Positions 6,412 to 13,334 are shown, counted from the first letter of the stretch. The stretch: 17,276 nucleotides of DNA from an uncultured Oscillospiraceae bacterium (GCA_934661735.1 CAKUJN010000043.1:1-17276); one strand, 5' to 3'. The notes: generated from the letters alone by a model not told the origin. Numbers and translations are program-made.

Positions 6412-6447
6412 GGCGGGCCGCCTGTGCGGCCCGCCATCTGTGCGTTT
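6412..6447 (+). terminator. Hairpin between convergent MerR and spoIVB genes
   Basis: GGCGGGCCGC (6412-6421) and GCGGCCCGCC (6426-6435) form a perfect 10-bp stem with loop CTGT. A T-run follows only after 9 nt (GTTTTT). It fits the 51-nt gap between two convergent genes and would mainly serve the MerR transcript. Confidence 0.6.
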
Positions 6448-6454
6448 TTCGTGC

Positions 6455-7423
6455 TCAGGCCGCGTCCAGCATGTTTTCAATGAAAATGCCGTAGCCGCGC
6501 GTCGGGTCGTTCACCAGTACGTGCGTCACCGCGCCGATCAGCCGCCCGTCCTGCAAAATTGGACTGCCGCTCATGCCCTGCACAATCCCGCCCGTCGCGT
6601 CCAGCAGGCGCTCGTCGCTGACGCGCAAAAGCATATTCCGGCCGTTTTCCGCCTCCGGATACAGCTTTTCAATCCGGATTTCAAACGACTCCACCACGTC
6701 GCCGCTGACGTTGGACAGAATCGTTGCGCTGCCCGTATGCACCACGCTGCTTTCGCCGACCGGCACCGCCGCCTTCTTCGGCACCGACTCCATCACGCCG
6801 AACACGCCGTGCGGCGAATTGCGCGTCACGCTCCCCGCTGCGTGCGTCAGATCAAATTCGCCCTTCAGTGCGCCCGGCGCGCCGCTGCTGCCTCTGCGCA
6901 CCTCAGCCACCGTCGAGGACACAACGACGCCCGACGAGACCGGCAGAAGCCCCGCGTCCACAAGTCCGCTCACACCGTGGCCCAGCGCGCCGAAGCCGCC
7001 CGTCTCGGGGTCATAGTACGTCACCGTTCCGATTCCCGCGATGTGGTCGCGGATGCTTACGCCCAGCCGGTAGCCGTCCGCCGTTTTCTGCGGACTTACC
7101 AGAAATTCCGCCTCCTGCCCGCCGCGCATCAGGCGCAGCACGACCGGCCGGCCGTTCTGAATCGACTCGCTCAGCGCGCGGGCCGACGACACCGGCGCGC
7201 CGTCCACCTGTAAAATGGCGTCGCCCTCGCGCAGACCCGCCGCCTGCGCGGCGCTGTCCGCGCCGACCTGTGTGACCAGCAGGCCCTTTGCGTATAATTT
7301 GATTCCAATTGTATTTCCGCCCGGAATCAGATATTCCGGCACGGCGGCCAGCGCCTGCGCCGCCAGCAGAATTGCCAGCAGCAGCGCCGTGCACAGCCGC
7401 CGCGTCATTTTGAACTGTTTCAT
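6455..7423 (-). CDS. spoIVB: SpoIVB-type S55 serine peptidase
   Basis: SpoIVB is made in the forespore, crosses into the intermembrane space and triggers the SpoIVFB/pro-sigma-K checkpoint in Bacillus. The 322 residues show an N-terminal membrane/signal segment (about 10-27), a PDZ domain (about 38-125; GLREGDAILQVDG), and an S55 protease domain (128-322). The catalytic triad can be placed as H149 (in GALGHGVS), D270 (in LRVSDERLL) and S285 (in GMSGSPI), with D-S spacing of 15 as in B. subtilis. At 322 residues it is shorter than the B. subtilis protein (426), chiefly before the PDZ. I chose ATG 7423 over TTG 7447 because AGGAGAGGA lies 9 nt upstream. In many Bacillota spo0A follows spoIVB, but here the next gene is the convergent MerR gene. 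Confidence 0.9.
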   Translation of the reverse strand: MKQFKMTRRLCTALLLAILLAAQALAAVPEYLIPGGNTIGIKLYAKGLLVTQVGADSAAQAAGLREGDAILQVDGAPVSSARALSESIQNGRPVVLRLMRGGQEAEFLVSPQKTADGYRLGVSIRDHIAGIGTVTYYDPETGGFGALGHGVSGLVDAGLLPVSSGVVVSSTVAEVRRGSSGAPGALKGEFDLTHAAGSVTRNSPHGVFGVMESVPKKAAVPVGESSVVHTGSATILSNVSGDVVESFEIRIEKLYPEAENGRNMLLRVSDERLLDATGGIVQGMSGSPILQDGRLIGAVTHVLVNDPTRGYGIFIENMLDAA

Positions 7424-7667
7424 AATCGCCCATCCTCTCCTGCGCAAAACTCACAACGTTAATATGCCAGTTCCCGTGCGATCAAACCGGCCGCAGGATT
7501 AGAAAAAAACAGTCGGTTTTCCTTGTCAAAAATAGTGTTCGCCCGCATTCGCGGCGCTTTTCGCCGCGCGGCGTGCAAAGATTCCCGCTTTTGGCGTTTT
7601 TTTTGCATACGCGCGCCGCGCTGTTCGGCGCACAGGGATAATTTTTGCGAAAAGCGCGAAAATAATC
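7424..7667. other. Intergenic region between spoIVB and tRNA-Gln
   Basis: No gene is supported here. On the minus strand, TAATATG at 7460-7466 reads CATATTA, which fits a sigma-G-type -10, but no matching -35 is clear. A potential hairpin GCGGCG/CGCCGC lies around 7552-7568. The rest is GC- and T-rich without a pattern I can assign. Confidence 0.4.
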
Positions 7668-7695
7668 TTGACATTTCAGCGAATATCTGTATAAT
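7668..7695 (+). promoter_or_regulatory. Sigma-A promoter for tRNA-Gln
   Basis: Perfect consensus boxes TTGACA (7668-7673) and TATAAT (7690-7695) are separated by 16 bp, about 30 nt before the tRNA. This is the strongest promoter in the window by sequence. Confidence 0.85.
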
Positions 7696-7724
7696 GATAT
7701 TTGCGTTTTGGCGCACCGGCAGAT

Positions 7725-7798
7725 AGGGGATTTGTGTAACGGTAGCACACCGGACTCTGACTCCGTTTGCGGGGGTTCGAATCCCTCATCCCCTGCCA
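7725..7798 (+). tRNA. tRNA-Gln (CTG anticodon)
   Basis: A full cloverleaf can be drawn. The acceptor arm is AGGGGAT (7725-7731) with ATCCCCT (7788-7794), then G and an encoded CCA (7796-7798). The D arm is GTGT/GCAC. The anticodon loop CTCTGAC (7755-7761) gives CTG at 7757-7759, reading CAG codons. The T arm is GGGGG/CCCTC with loop TTCGAAT. The outermost anticodon-stem pair is C-T, a mismatch. It stands alone with its own promoter and a strong terminator directly after it. Confidence 0.95.
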
Positions 7799-7800
7799 GA

Positions 7801-7831
7801 ATCCCGCATGCGAAGGCATGCGGGATTTTTT
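7801..7831 (+). terminator. Rho-independent terminator after tRNA-Gln
   Basis: ATCCCGCATGC (7801-7811) and GCATGCGGGAT (7816-7826) form an 11-bp perfect stem with loop GAAG, followed by a T-run. It starts 3 nt after the CCA end. The next gene starts 42 nt further with no clear promoter, so it may depend on read-through. Confidence 0.9.
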
Positions 7832-7872
7832 GTATTCTGATTTTTCAATTTCCGGACAAGGAGCGAACGACC

Positions 7873-8496
7873 ATGAATTATGAAGCCATCCGCAGGCAGA
7901 TTGTCGAATATGCGCAGAAGCTCTACCATGACCGGCTGGTCTCCTGCACCAGCGGCAACATCAGCGTCCGCATTCCGTCTCAGCCGCAGCTGATGGCCAT
8001 CACGCCGGGCTCCGAGGATTATCTGACCATGACGCCCAAGCGCATCGTGATCACAACGCTGGACGGCGAGGTCGTCGACGGCGAAGCGCACCCGTCCAGC
8101 GAGTGGCGGCTGCACGCCGGCATCTACCGGGCGCGGCCGGATGTGGGCGCGGTGGTGCATACGCACTCGGCCTATGCCACCGCGTTTGCCGTCCTGCATC
8201 AGCCGGTTCCCGTCTGCCTGTCCGAGATGATTCCGTGGCTGGGCGGCGAGATTGCGGTTGCACCGTTCTGCATCCCCGGCACGCCGGAGCTGGCCGATAC
8301 GGCGCTTCCGCTTCTGAACGGCCGCCATGCCTGTCTGCTGGGCAACCACGGCGTCGTGGCCATCGCCGATACGCTGCCGCTGGCATATACGCGCGCGGCG
8401 TATGTCGAGGACGCGGCGAGGGTCTGCTGGCTTGCCCGCATGGCGGGACAGCCCGTTCTGCTGACCGAGGACGAAATCCGCGCCGTCCGCGGATAA
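7873..8496 (+). CDS. Class II aldolase/adducin family protein (FucA-like)
   Basis: Members use a Zn2+ ion to cleave or epimerise phosphorylated sugars such as L-fuculose-1-phosphate or L-ribulose-5-phosphate in the cytosol. The 207 residues carry the family marks: SCTSGNIS (24-31, phosphate binding), PSSEWRLH (74-81) with catalytic-type E77, the zinc ligands H96 and H98 in VHTHS, and H159 in LLGNHGV. The length is close to E. coli FucA (215). The ATG at 7873 has AAGGAG about 10 nt upstream. There are no sugar transport or kinase genes beside it, so the substrate cannot be told. Fuculose-1-P aldolase is the nearest guess, and a methylthioribulose-1-P dehydratase-like or other role is possible. 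It sits between tRNA-Gln and a phosphohexomutase gene, which hints at sugar phosphate metabolism without proving a shared pathway. Confidence 0.88.
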   Translation: MNYEAIRRQIVEYAQKLYHDRLVSCTSGNISVRIPSQPQLMAITPGSEDYLTMTPKRIVITTLDGEVVDGEAHPSSEWRLHAGIYRARPDVGAVVHTHSAYATAFAVLHQPVPVCLSEMIPWLGGEIAVAPFCIPGTPELADTALPLLNGRHACLLGNHGVVAIADTLPLAYTRAAYVEDAARVCWLARMAGQPVLLTEDEIRAVRG

Positions 8497-8722
8497 CCGA
8501 AAATGCCGCATCCGATCCGCGGTCTGATCTGTGAAAAGTGCCGTGTTCGCGCCCGCGCGCGAATGCGGCTTGAAAGCGCGTCAAAGGCTTTCCGACGCGC
8601 GCCAGGCGCCGCCCCCGATACGGGGCGGCGTCCGTTGTACCCGCGAAAAAAAGAAACTTCCCTTTTTTATGGAATATGCTATACTGAATACAGAGTAAAA
8701 AATACAACGGAGGCGGAAACCT
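8497..8722. other. Gap between aldolase and phosphohexomutase genes
   Basis: An 8-bp inverted repeat CCGCGGAT (8487-8494) / ATCCGCGG (8515-8522) spans the aldolase stop. A second hairpin CGCCGCCCC (8607-8615) / GGGGCGGCG (8622-8630) has no T-run. Either may act as a weak terminator. The rest leads into the promoter at 8677-8685. Confidence 0.5.
8677..8685 (+). promoter_or_regulatory. Extended -10 promoter for phosphohexomutase
   Basis: TGCTATACT is an extended -10 (TGn-TATACT) 37 nt before the start codon. The -35 region (TTCCCT, 8658-8663) is poor, as is common for extended -10 promoters. Confidence 0.55.
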
Positions 8723-10429
8723 ATGAATGAAAACGCATACCGCGAGTATCAGCGCTGGCTTTCGCACGCGCAGGGCGCGATTCTGGACGAACTGAAGGCC
8801 ATGGAGGGAAACGACGCGCTCATCGAGCAGCGCTTCGGCCATAAGCAGACGTTCGGCACCGCAGGCATCCGCAGCGTCATGGGCGCGGGCATCGCCAATC
8901 TGAACGACTATACCGTCCGGCAGGCCGCGCGCGGTCTGGGCGCGTATCTGGCAGGGGAGACGGGCGAAAAAACCTGTGCCATCGGCTATGACTGCCGGCA
9001 CAATTCGCGCCGCTATGCCGAAATCTGCGCCGCCGCGCTGGCCGAATCCGGCGTGCACGTCTATGTCTATGACCGGCTGTGCCCCACGCCGATGCTGTCA
9101 TACGCCGTGCGGCATCTGCATTGCAGCGCCGGCATCGTCATCTCCGCCAGCCATAACACAAAGGAATATAACGGTCTGAAATGCTACGGCCCCGACGGCG
9201 GCCAGATGACGGAAATCCCCGCCGGAAAGGTCTCCGCGGCAATCGACACGATCGACCTGTTCGAGCCCGAAAAGCTGAGCTTTGCCGAGGCGATGGAAAA
9301 GGGCCTTGTCGAATGGGTGCCCGCGCAGGTGTGGCAGGATTATTATGCGCGCATCCGGCAGGAGGCCATCGCGCCCGAGCGCGTGCGCGAGGCAAAGCTC
9401 CGCGTCGTCTATTCGCCGCTGTGCGGCGCGGGCGGCGAGCCGGTGCGGGAGATCCTGCGCCGCCTCGGCGCGGAGGTGTTTGTGCCCGATTCGCAGGCGA
9501 AGCCCTCCGGCGATTTTGAAACGTGTCCCAGCCCGAATCCGGAAAACGACGCGGCGTTCAATGAAAACTACAAGCTGGCCGCGGCGGTAAAGCCCGACCT
9601 GATTCTTGCGACCGACCCCGACTCCGACCGTATCGCGGCCGCGGTCCCGATGGCGGACGGCAGCTTCCGTAAATTCTCCGGCAATGAGATGGGCTGCATG
9701 CTGCTGGACTACATTCTCTCCGGCATGAAGGCCGCGGGCAGCCTCCCCGCGTCGCCCGTCGCAGTCAAGAGCATCGTCTCCACGCCGCTGGCAGACCGCA
9801 TTGCCGCCGCGCACGGCTGCACGATGCGCACGGTCCTGACGGGCTTCAAGTACATCGGCGGCGTGATTCTGGAGCTGGAGCAGGCCGGACATGCGGACGA
9901 TTTCGTGCTGGGCTTTGAGGAGAGCTGCGGCTATCTCAAGGGCGATTACGCGCGCGACAAGGACGCCGTGGTCACGGCAATGCTGATCTGTGAAATGGCG
10001 GCGTCGTACAAGCTGGCCGGCCGGACGCTTGCGCAGGTCATGGACGGCCTGTATGAGACCTACGGCCATTTTGCCACGGGGCTTCAGAACGTGCTGTTTA
10101 CCTCGGACGAGCAGAAGGCAAAGTGCATGGAGCTGATGGAGCAGCTTCGCCGCCGGCCGCCGGAGAAAATCGCGGAATTTGCCGTGACCTCCGTCTCCGA
10201 CTTCCGAGCGGGCTTCACAACCTGCCGCGTCAGCGGCGAACAGACGCCGACCGGCCTGCCGAAGGAGAACATGCTGATGCTGAGCCTTGGCGATCAGGGC
10301 CGCGTTATCCTGCGTCCGTCCGGCACCGAGCCGAAAATCAAATTCTACTACACGGCCTGCGCCGGCAGCATGGCGCGCGCCGAGGAAATGATCGCGGAAA
10401 TGACCACGGCGATGAGCGCAATGCTCTGA
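8723..10429 (+). CDS. pgcA: Phosphoglucomutase/phosphomannomutase (phospho-sugar mutase)
   Basis: The alpha-D-phosphohexomutase family interconverts hexose-1-phosphate and hexose-6-phosphate through a phosphoserine. In Bacillota the PgcA type makes glucose-1-phosphate for UDP-glucose, glycolipid and wall polymers. The 568 residues (B. subtilis PgcA is 581) contain all four domains. The phosphoserine loop is SASHNTKEYNG (141-151) with S143. The metal loop is DPDSDR (298-303). The sugar-binding GFEESCGY is at 397-404, and the phosphate-binding RPSGTEPKIK at 531-540. Thr replaces the usual Pro after SHN. The ATG at 8723 has CGGAGG 9 nt upstream. The gene is monocistronic, with an extended -10 promoter before it and a strong terminator after it. 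A role in supplying sugar for wall polymer or exopolysaccharide is inferred from the family only. Confidence 0.93.
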   Translation: MNENAYREYQRWLSHAQGAILDELKAMEGNDALIEQRFGHKQTFGTAGIRSVMGAGIANLNDYTVRQAARGLGAYLAGETGEKTCAIGYDCRHNSRRYAEICAAALAESGVHVYVYDRLCPTPMLSYAVRHLHCSAGIVISASHNTKEYNGLKCYGPDGGQMTEIPAGKVSAAIDTIDLFEPEKLSFAEAMEKGLVEWVPAQVWQDYYARIRQEAIAPERVREAKLRVVYSPLCGAGGEPVREILRRLGAEVFVPDSQAKPSGDFETCPSPNPENDAAFNENYKLAAAVKPDLILATDPDSDRIAAAVPMADGSFRKFSGNEMGCMLLDYILSGMKAAGSLPASPVAVKSIVSTPLADRIAAAHGCTMRTVLTGFKYIGGVILELEQAGHADDFVLGFEESCGYLKGDYARDKDAVVTAMLICEMAASYKLAGRTLAQVMDGLYETYGHFATGLQNVLFTSDEQKAKCMELMEQLRRRPPEKIAEFAVTSVSDFRAGFTTCRVSGEQTPTGLPKENMLMLSLGDQGRVILRPSGTEPKIKFYYTACAGSMARAEEMIAEMTTAMSAML

Positions 10430-10444
10430 GCCATAAAGAACCGG

Positions 10445-10473
10445 AAGGGACGGGCAGAGGCCCGTCCCTTTTT
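10445..10473 (+). terminator. Rho-independent terminator after phosphohexomutase
   Basis: AAGGGACGGGC (10445-10455) and GCCCGTCCCTT (10460-10470) form an 11-bp perfect stem with loop AGAG and a T5 tail, 15 nt after the stop codon. Confidence 0.92.
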
Positions 10474-10544
10474 CCGCTTCCACCGGACTGCCGAATTTGC
10501 GGCGGCACCGCAGCCGTGCTTCCGGCGGTGTTTTGCATTGTACT

Positions 10545-10577
10545 CTGTAGAGGCGGGCGACTCTGTCCGCCCTACAG
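10545..10577. repeat. Palindromic repeat with CTGTAG/CTACAG ends
   Basis: CTGTAGAGGCGGGC at the left and GTCCGCCCTACAG at the right form an imperfect palindrome. Its ends match the TGTAGGG/CTACAG flanks of the palindromes at 193-337, and its core matches the GGCGGAC copy at 193-212. Confidence 0.6.
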
Positions 10578-10629
10578 CACGCTGGAATACCGGCAGGACA
10601 GAAAAAACAGTTCTGCGAAGCAACAGTTC

Positions 10630-10658
10630 TTGTAAAAAGGTATTTTTTATGATATGCT
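10630..10658 (+). promoter_or_regulatory. Promoter for prfC
   Basis: TTGTAA (10630-10635) and TATGCT (10653-10658) are separated by 17 bp. The start of transcription near 10665 would give a leader of about 90 nt that includes the three-codon ORF at 10697-10708. Confidence 0.5.
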
Positions 10659-10696
10659 TGGAAAGCTGTATTTATCAAACGACGGAGGACGCAGAC

Positions 10697-10708
10697 ATGC
10701 CGACGTAG
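10697..10708 (+). CDS. Three-codon ORF (Met-Pro-Thr-stop) ahead of prfC
   Basis: ATG CCG ACG TAG is preceded by CGGAGG with 8 nt spacing, a better ribosome site than many full genes have. It ends in TAG 46 nt before the TTG start of the gene for release factor 3. It cannot make a functional protein. If real, it would be a minimal regulatory ORF on which a ribosome starts and terminates. Chance occurrence is quite possible. Confidence 0.3.
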   Translation: MPT

Positions 10709-10754
10709 AAAGCATTTGCATCGGAACCATTCAGATTTACAGGAGGAATCAGGC

Positions 10755-12338
10755 TTGTCTACCTTAAAAGAAGAAATCTCCCGCCGCCGGACCTTTGCGA
10801 TCATTTCGCATCCGGACGCCGGTAAAACCACACTGACCGAAAAATTCCTGCTCTACGGCGGGGCCATTGCGCAGGCGGGCGCGGTCAAGGGCAAAAAGAA
10901 CTCGCGCGCGGCGGTCTCCGACTGGATGGAGATCGAAAAGCAGCGCGGCATTTCCGTCACGTCGTCCGTCATGCAGTTCCAGTACGAGGGCTACTGCATC
11001 AACATCCTCGATACGCCTGGCCATCAGGACTTTTCCGAGGACACCTACCGCACGCTGATGGCGGCGGACTCGGCCGTCATGGTCATCGACGGCGCAAAGG
11101 GCGTCGAGCCGCAGACGCGCAAGCTGTTTAAGGTCTGCGCCATGCGCCACATCCCGATTTTTACTTTCATCAATAAAATGGACCGCGAGTCCAAGGACCC
11201 GTTCGACCTGCTGGACGAGCTGGAAAACGAGCTGGGGATTGAAACCTACGCCTGTAACTGGCCCATCGGCTCCGGCCGCGAGTTTCAGGGCGTATACGAC
11301 CGCCGTGCGGGCCGGCTTCTGCTCTTCTCGGGCGTTTCGGGCAAAAACCGCGCGGACAAGGTGGAGGTTGACCTCTACGACGATCAGGTGACCGAGCTGC
11401 TCGGCGAGCGCCGCTGCGCGCAGCTGCGCGACGACGTGGAGCTTCTGGGCGCGGGCCGTGAATTCGACATGGACGAGGTGCGCGCTGGCCGTCTTTCGCC
11501 GGTGTTCTTCGGCTCGGCGCTGACAAATTTCGGTGTGGAGCCGTTCCTTGAGGAGTTCCTGCGCATGACGCCGCCGCCCCTCGCGCGCGAGTCCGACTGC
11601 GGCGTGATCGACACGTTCAGCCCCGATTTTTCGGCGTTTGTGTTCAAAATTCAGGCCAACATGAACAAGGCCCACCGCGACCGTCTGGCGTTCATGCGCA
11701 TCTGCTCGGGCAGATTCGAGCGCGACGCGGAGTACTACCATGTGCAGGGCAACAAAAAAATGCGCCTGTCCCAGCCGCAGCAGCTGATGGCCTCCGAGCG
11801 CGAGATTGTGGACGAGGCATACGCCGGCGACATCATCGGCGTGTTCGACCCCGGCATTTTCTCCATCGGCGACACGATCACCGTCCCCGGCAAAAAGTTC
11901 AGATTCGGCGGCATTCCCACCTTCGCGCCCGAGCATTTCTCCCGTGTCAGCCCGCGCGACTCGATGAAGCGCAAGCAGTTCATCAAGGGCACCGAGCAGA
12001 TCGCGCAGGAGGGCGCAATCCAGATCTTCAAGCTGCCGAACTCCGGCATGGAGGAGGTCATCGTCGGCGTCGTCGGCACGCTGCAATTCGACGTGTTCCA
12101 GTACCGCATGAAGTCGGAATACGGCGTTGACCTGCGGATGGAGTCGCTGCCGTATGAGCAGCTGCGGTTCATCGTTTCGGCCGGCGTTGCGGACTATCAG
12201 GATCTGACGCTCTCGTCCGACGCCGAGCTTCTGGAGGACTACCGCGGCAGAAGCCTTCTGGTCTTTTCCAGCTACTGGTCAATCGACTATACCGTCAAGC
12301 GCAACCCGGGGCTTGTCCTGTCGGAGACCGCGGAATAA
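10755..12338 (+). CDS. prfC: Peptide chain release factor 3 (RF3)
   Basis: RF3 is a cytosolic GTPase that removes RF1/RF2 from the ribosome after peptide release. I chose the TTG start at 10755 because AGGAGG lies 8 nt upstream and because it yields 527 residues beginning MSTLKEEISRRRTFAIISHP, almost the length of E. coli RF3 (529) and the usual N-terminus. The open frame runs upstream to 10716 without a ribosome site. GTPase motifs are the P-loop DAGKTT (21-26), the switch region around EKQRGISVTSSVMQF (61-75), DTPGH (86-90) and NKMD (140-143). The RGISV sequence and the following EF-G-like domains separate RF3 from EF-G and TypA. The gene has its own promoter at 10630-10658, a three-codon ORF in its leader, and a terminator directly after it. 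Confidence 0.95.
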   Translation: MSTLKEEISRRRTFAIISHPDAGKTTLTEKFLLYGGAIAQAGAVKGKKNSRAAVSDWMEIEKQRGISVTSSVMQFQYEGYCINILDTPGHQDFSEDTYRTLMAADSAVMVIDGAKGVEPQTRKLFKVCAMRHIPIFTFINKMDRESKDPFDLLDELENELGIETYACNWPIGSGREFQGVYDRRAGRLLLFSGVSGKNRADKVEVDLYDDQVTELLGERRCAQLRDDVELLGAGREFDMDEVRAGRLSPVFFGSALTNFGVEPFLEEFLRMTPPPLARESDCGVIDTFSPDFSAFVFKIQANMNKAHRDRLAFMRICSGRFERDAEYYHVQGNKKMRLSQPQQLMASEREIVDEAYAGDIIGVFDPGIFSIGDTITVPGKKFRFGGIPTFAPEHFSRVSPRDSMKRKQFIKGTEQIAQEGAIQIFKLPNSGMEEVIVGVVGTLQFDVFQYRMKSEYGVDLRMESLPYEQLRFIVSAGVADYQDLTLSSDAELLEDYRGRSLLVFSSYWSIDYTVKRNPGLVLSETAE

Positions 12339-12342
12339 AAAT

Positions 12343-12368
12343 AAAAGGCAGGCGGCGCCTGCCTTTTT
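12343..12368 (+). terminator. Rho-independent terminator after prfC
   Basis: AAAAGGCAGGC (12343-12353) and GCCTGCCTTTT (12357-12367) pair around a GGC loop, with a T5 tail, 5 nt after the stop codon. The A-tract/T-tract symmetry also allows some function on the minus strand. Confidence 0.9.
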
Positions 12369-12398
12369 ACAAATTGTCTACTTTCTTTTTGAAAAACA

Positions 12399-12407
12399 TG
12401 ATATACT
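12399..12407 (+). promoter_or_regulatory. Extended -10 promoter for trxA operon
   Basis: TGATATACT is an extended -10 (TGn-TATACT) about 37 nt before the trxA start, in a T-rich region after the prfC terminator. No good -35 is seen at 16-18 bp. Confidence 0.55.
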
Positions 12408-12443
12408 ATCCCTGTAAAAACAAAAAGACTGGAGGAATTTTCT

Positions 12444-12755
12444 ATGACAGTCATTACAAAGGACAATTTTGACGCCGAGGTGCTGCATGCCGGCAAGCTG
12501 GCCGTCCTGGATTTCTGGGCGGCGTGGTGCGGCCCGTGCATGATGCTCAAGCCCGTTTTTGAGGAGCTGAGTCAGGAAATGCCGCAGGTGAAATTCTGCA
12601 AGCTGGACGTGGACGAGGAGCGCGAGCTTGCCATGCAGTACGGTATTGAAAGCATTCCGACGCTGCTGTTTTTCAAGGACGGCAGGGTCATTCACAAGCT
12701 GGTCGGCCTGCGCGGAAAGGATGAGCTTCGCGCCGAAATCGAGGCGCGCGCATGA
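12444..12755 (+). CDS. trxA: Thioredoxin
   Basis: Thioredoxin is a small cytosolic dithiol protein that reduces disulfides in enzymes such as ribonucleotide reductase, methionine sulfoxide reductase and peroxiredoxins. The 103 residues show the full fold, with the active site FWAAWCGPC (24-32; redox pair C29/C32), the buried DxD-like LDVDEE (55-60), and the cis-proline P73 in ESIPTLLFF. An extra Cys at 53 lies outside the active site. The ATG at 12444 has GGAGG about 9 nt upstream. Its last codons overlap the start of an FTR-like iron-sulfur protein (ATGA, 12752-12755), so the two are translationally coupled. That partner suggests this thioredoxin may draw electrons from ferredoxin rather than only from NADPH-dependent TrxB. 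The partner role is inference from gene order. Confidence 0.96.
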   Translation: MTVITKDNFDAEVLHAGKLAVLDFWAAWCGPCMMLKPVFEELSQEMPQVKFCKLDVDEERELAMQYGIESIPTLLFFKDGRVIHKLVGLRGKDELRAEIEARA

Positions 12756-12949
12756 AGGTCCGTCTGAACGAAAACGAGGAGATCGTCAAGGCGATCAAGG
12801 ACGGCCTGAAGCGCACGGGCGGCTACTGCCCGTGCCGGCTGGAGCGCACCGATGACAACCGATGCATGTGCCGCGAATTCCGCGAGCAGATCAAGGATCC
12901 CGAATTCGAGGGCTACTGCCACTGTATGCTGTACTATAAAGAGAAATGA
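12752..12949 (+). CDS. Ferredoxin-thioredoxin reductase catalytic-domain protein
   Basis: FTR catalytic subunits use a [4Fe-4S] cluster next to a redox disulfide to pass electrons from ferredoxin to thioredoxin. This 65-residue protein has six cysteines in three CxC pairs: CPC (26-28), CMC (38-40) and CHC (56-58). The first and last fit the family's CPC and CHC. In plant and cyanobacterial FTR the spacing is CPC-X16-CPC-X8-CHC, while here it is CPC-X9-CMC-X15-CHC, and the protein is much shorter than the usual 110 or so residues. The N-terminus (NENEEIVKAIKDGLKRTGGY) is a predicted helix leading into the cluster region. It overlaps trxA by 4 nt. No FTR variable (alpha) subunit is present in the window. 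The fold call is good, and the reaction is inferred. Confidence 0.82.
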   Translation: MKVRLNENEEIVKAIKDGLKRTGGYCPCRLERTDDNRCMCREFREQIKDPEFEGYCHCMLYYKEK

Positions 12950-12952
12950 CAC

Positions 12953-12983
12953 AGAGCTCCCCCGCCTCCGGCGGGGGAGCTCT
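12953..12983 (+). terminator. Long GC hairpin after trxA operon
   Basis: AGAGCTCCCCCGCC (12953-12966) and GGCGGGGGAGCTCT (12970-12983) form a perfect 14-bp stem with loop TCC, 3 nt after the stop. There is no T-run, so it may end or stabilise the transcript rather than act as a classical terminator. Confidence 0.55.
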
Positions 12984-13060
12984 GCTGTATGATAAGAATC
13001 GCCCGTCCGACAGAGCGCTTTACGACTGCGCCTCCGGCGGGGAGCCCTGCCGTATGAAAA
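12964..13060. repeat. Two diverged direct repeats GCCTCCGGCGGGG...
   Basis: The unit GCCTCCGGCGGGGAGC-CTGC-GTATGA-AA occurs at 12964-12995 and, slightly diverged, at 13030-13060. A shorter match (CCTCCGGCGG) recurs near 13071-13080. They lie in the gap between the trxA operon and the surface protein gene. Confidence 0.6.
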
Positions 13061-13334
13061 GTGAATCGGACCTCCGGCGGAATGCGCGTTGCGGCCGCGC
13101 CCCGACGGAGAGACGGCAGCGTTCCGGCAGGGAAGAGCGTGTTTTTTTGTCGAAACCGGCGCCTGAAAACGTAATTATTATGTTTCCGAACGTTTCTAAC
13201 GCGTAAATTTTTGTTTCCACTTTGTCATTTTTGCATGTCGGCAACAAGATATGGTGTTTTTTCGACAAACACGCGCAAAATATGGACGATAATGCAAAAA
13301 ATACACAAAATATCTTAAAACCGTCTTAAAGTAG
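12984..13334. other. Intergenic region before the SLH protein gene
   Basis: No gene is supported. The left half is GC-rich with the direct repeats noted at 12964-13060. From about 13150 the sequence turns AT-rich (A/T tracts around 13205-13320), as is common upstream of a strongly transcribed gene. I see no riboswitch consensus. A weak stem (TTCC-GGCAG-GGAA) before a T7 run around 13120-13148 could be a terminator remnant. Confidence 0.5.

Larger units (their letters stand above)
10474..10754. other. Repeat-bearing leader region of the RF3 gene
   Basis: The stretch between the terminator at 10445-10473 and the RF3 start has no full gene. It carries a palindrome of the 193-212 family (10545-10577) and a fragment of the 580-659 repeat unit (about 10598-10624). 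These are followed by the promoter at 10630-10658 and the three-codon ORF at 10697-10708. Confidence 0.6.

Noticed and set aside
9098..10831. 577-codon minus-strand frame over the phosphohexomutase and the prfC leader
   Set aside because: It is a shadow of a well-supported gene in GC-rich DNA. It runs through the terminator at 10445-10473 and the prfC promoter, and its product is His/Arg/Ala-rich without domain logic.
10764..12086. 440-codon minus-strand frame inside prfC
   Set aside because: It is entirely antisense to an RF3 gene with all GTPase motifs. Its composition is typical of a shadow frame.
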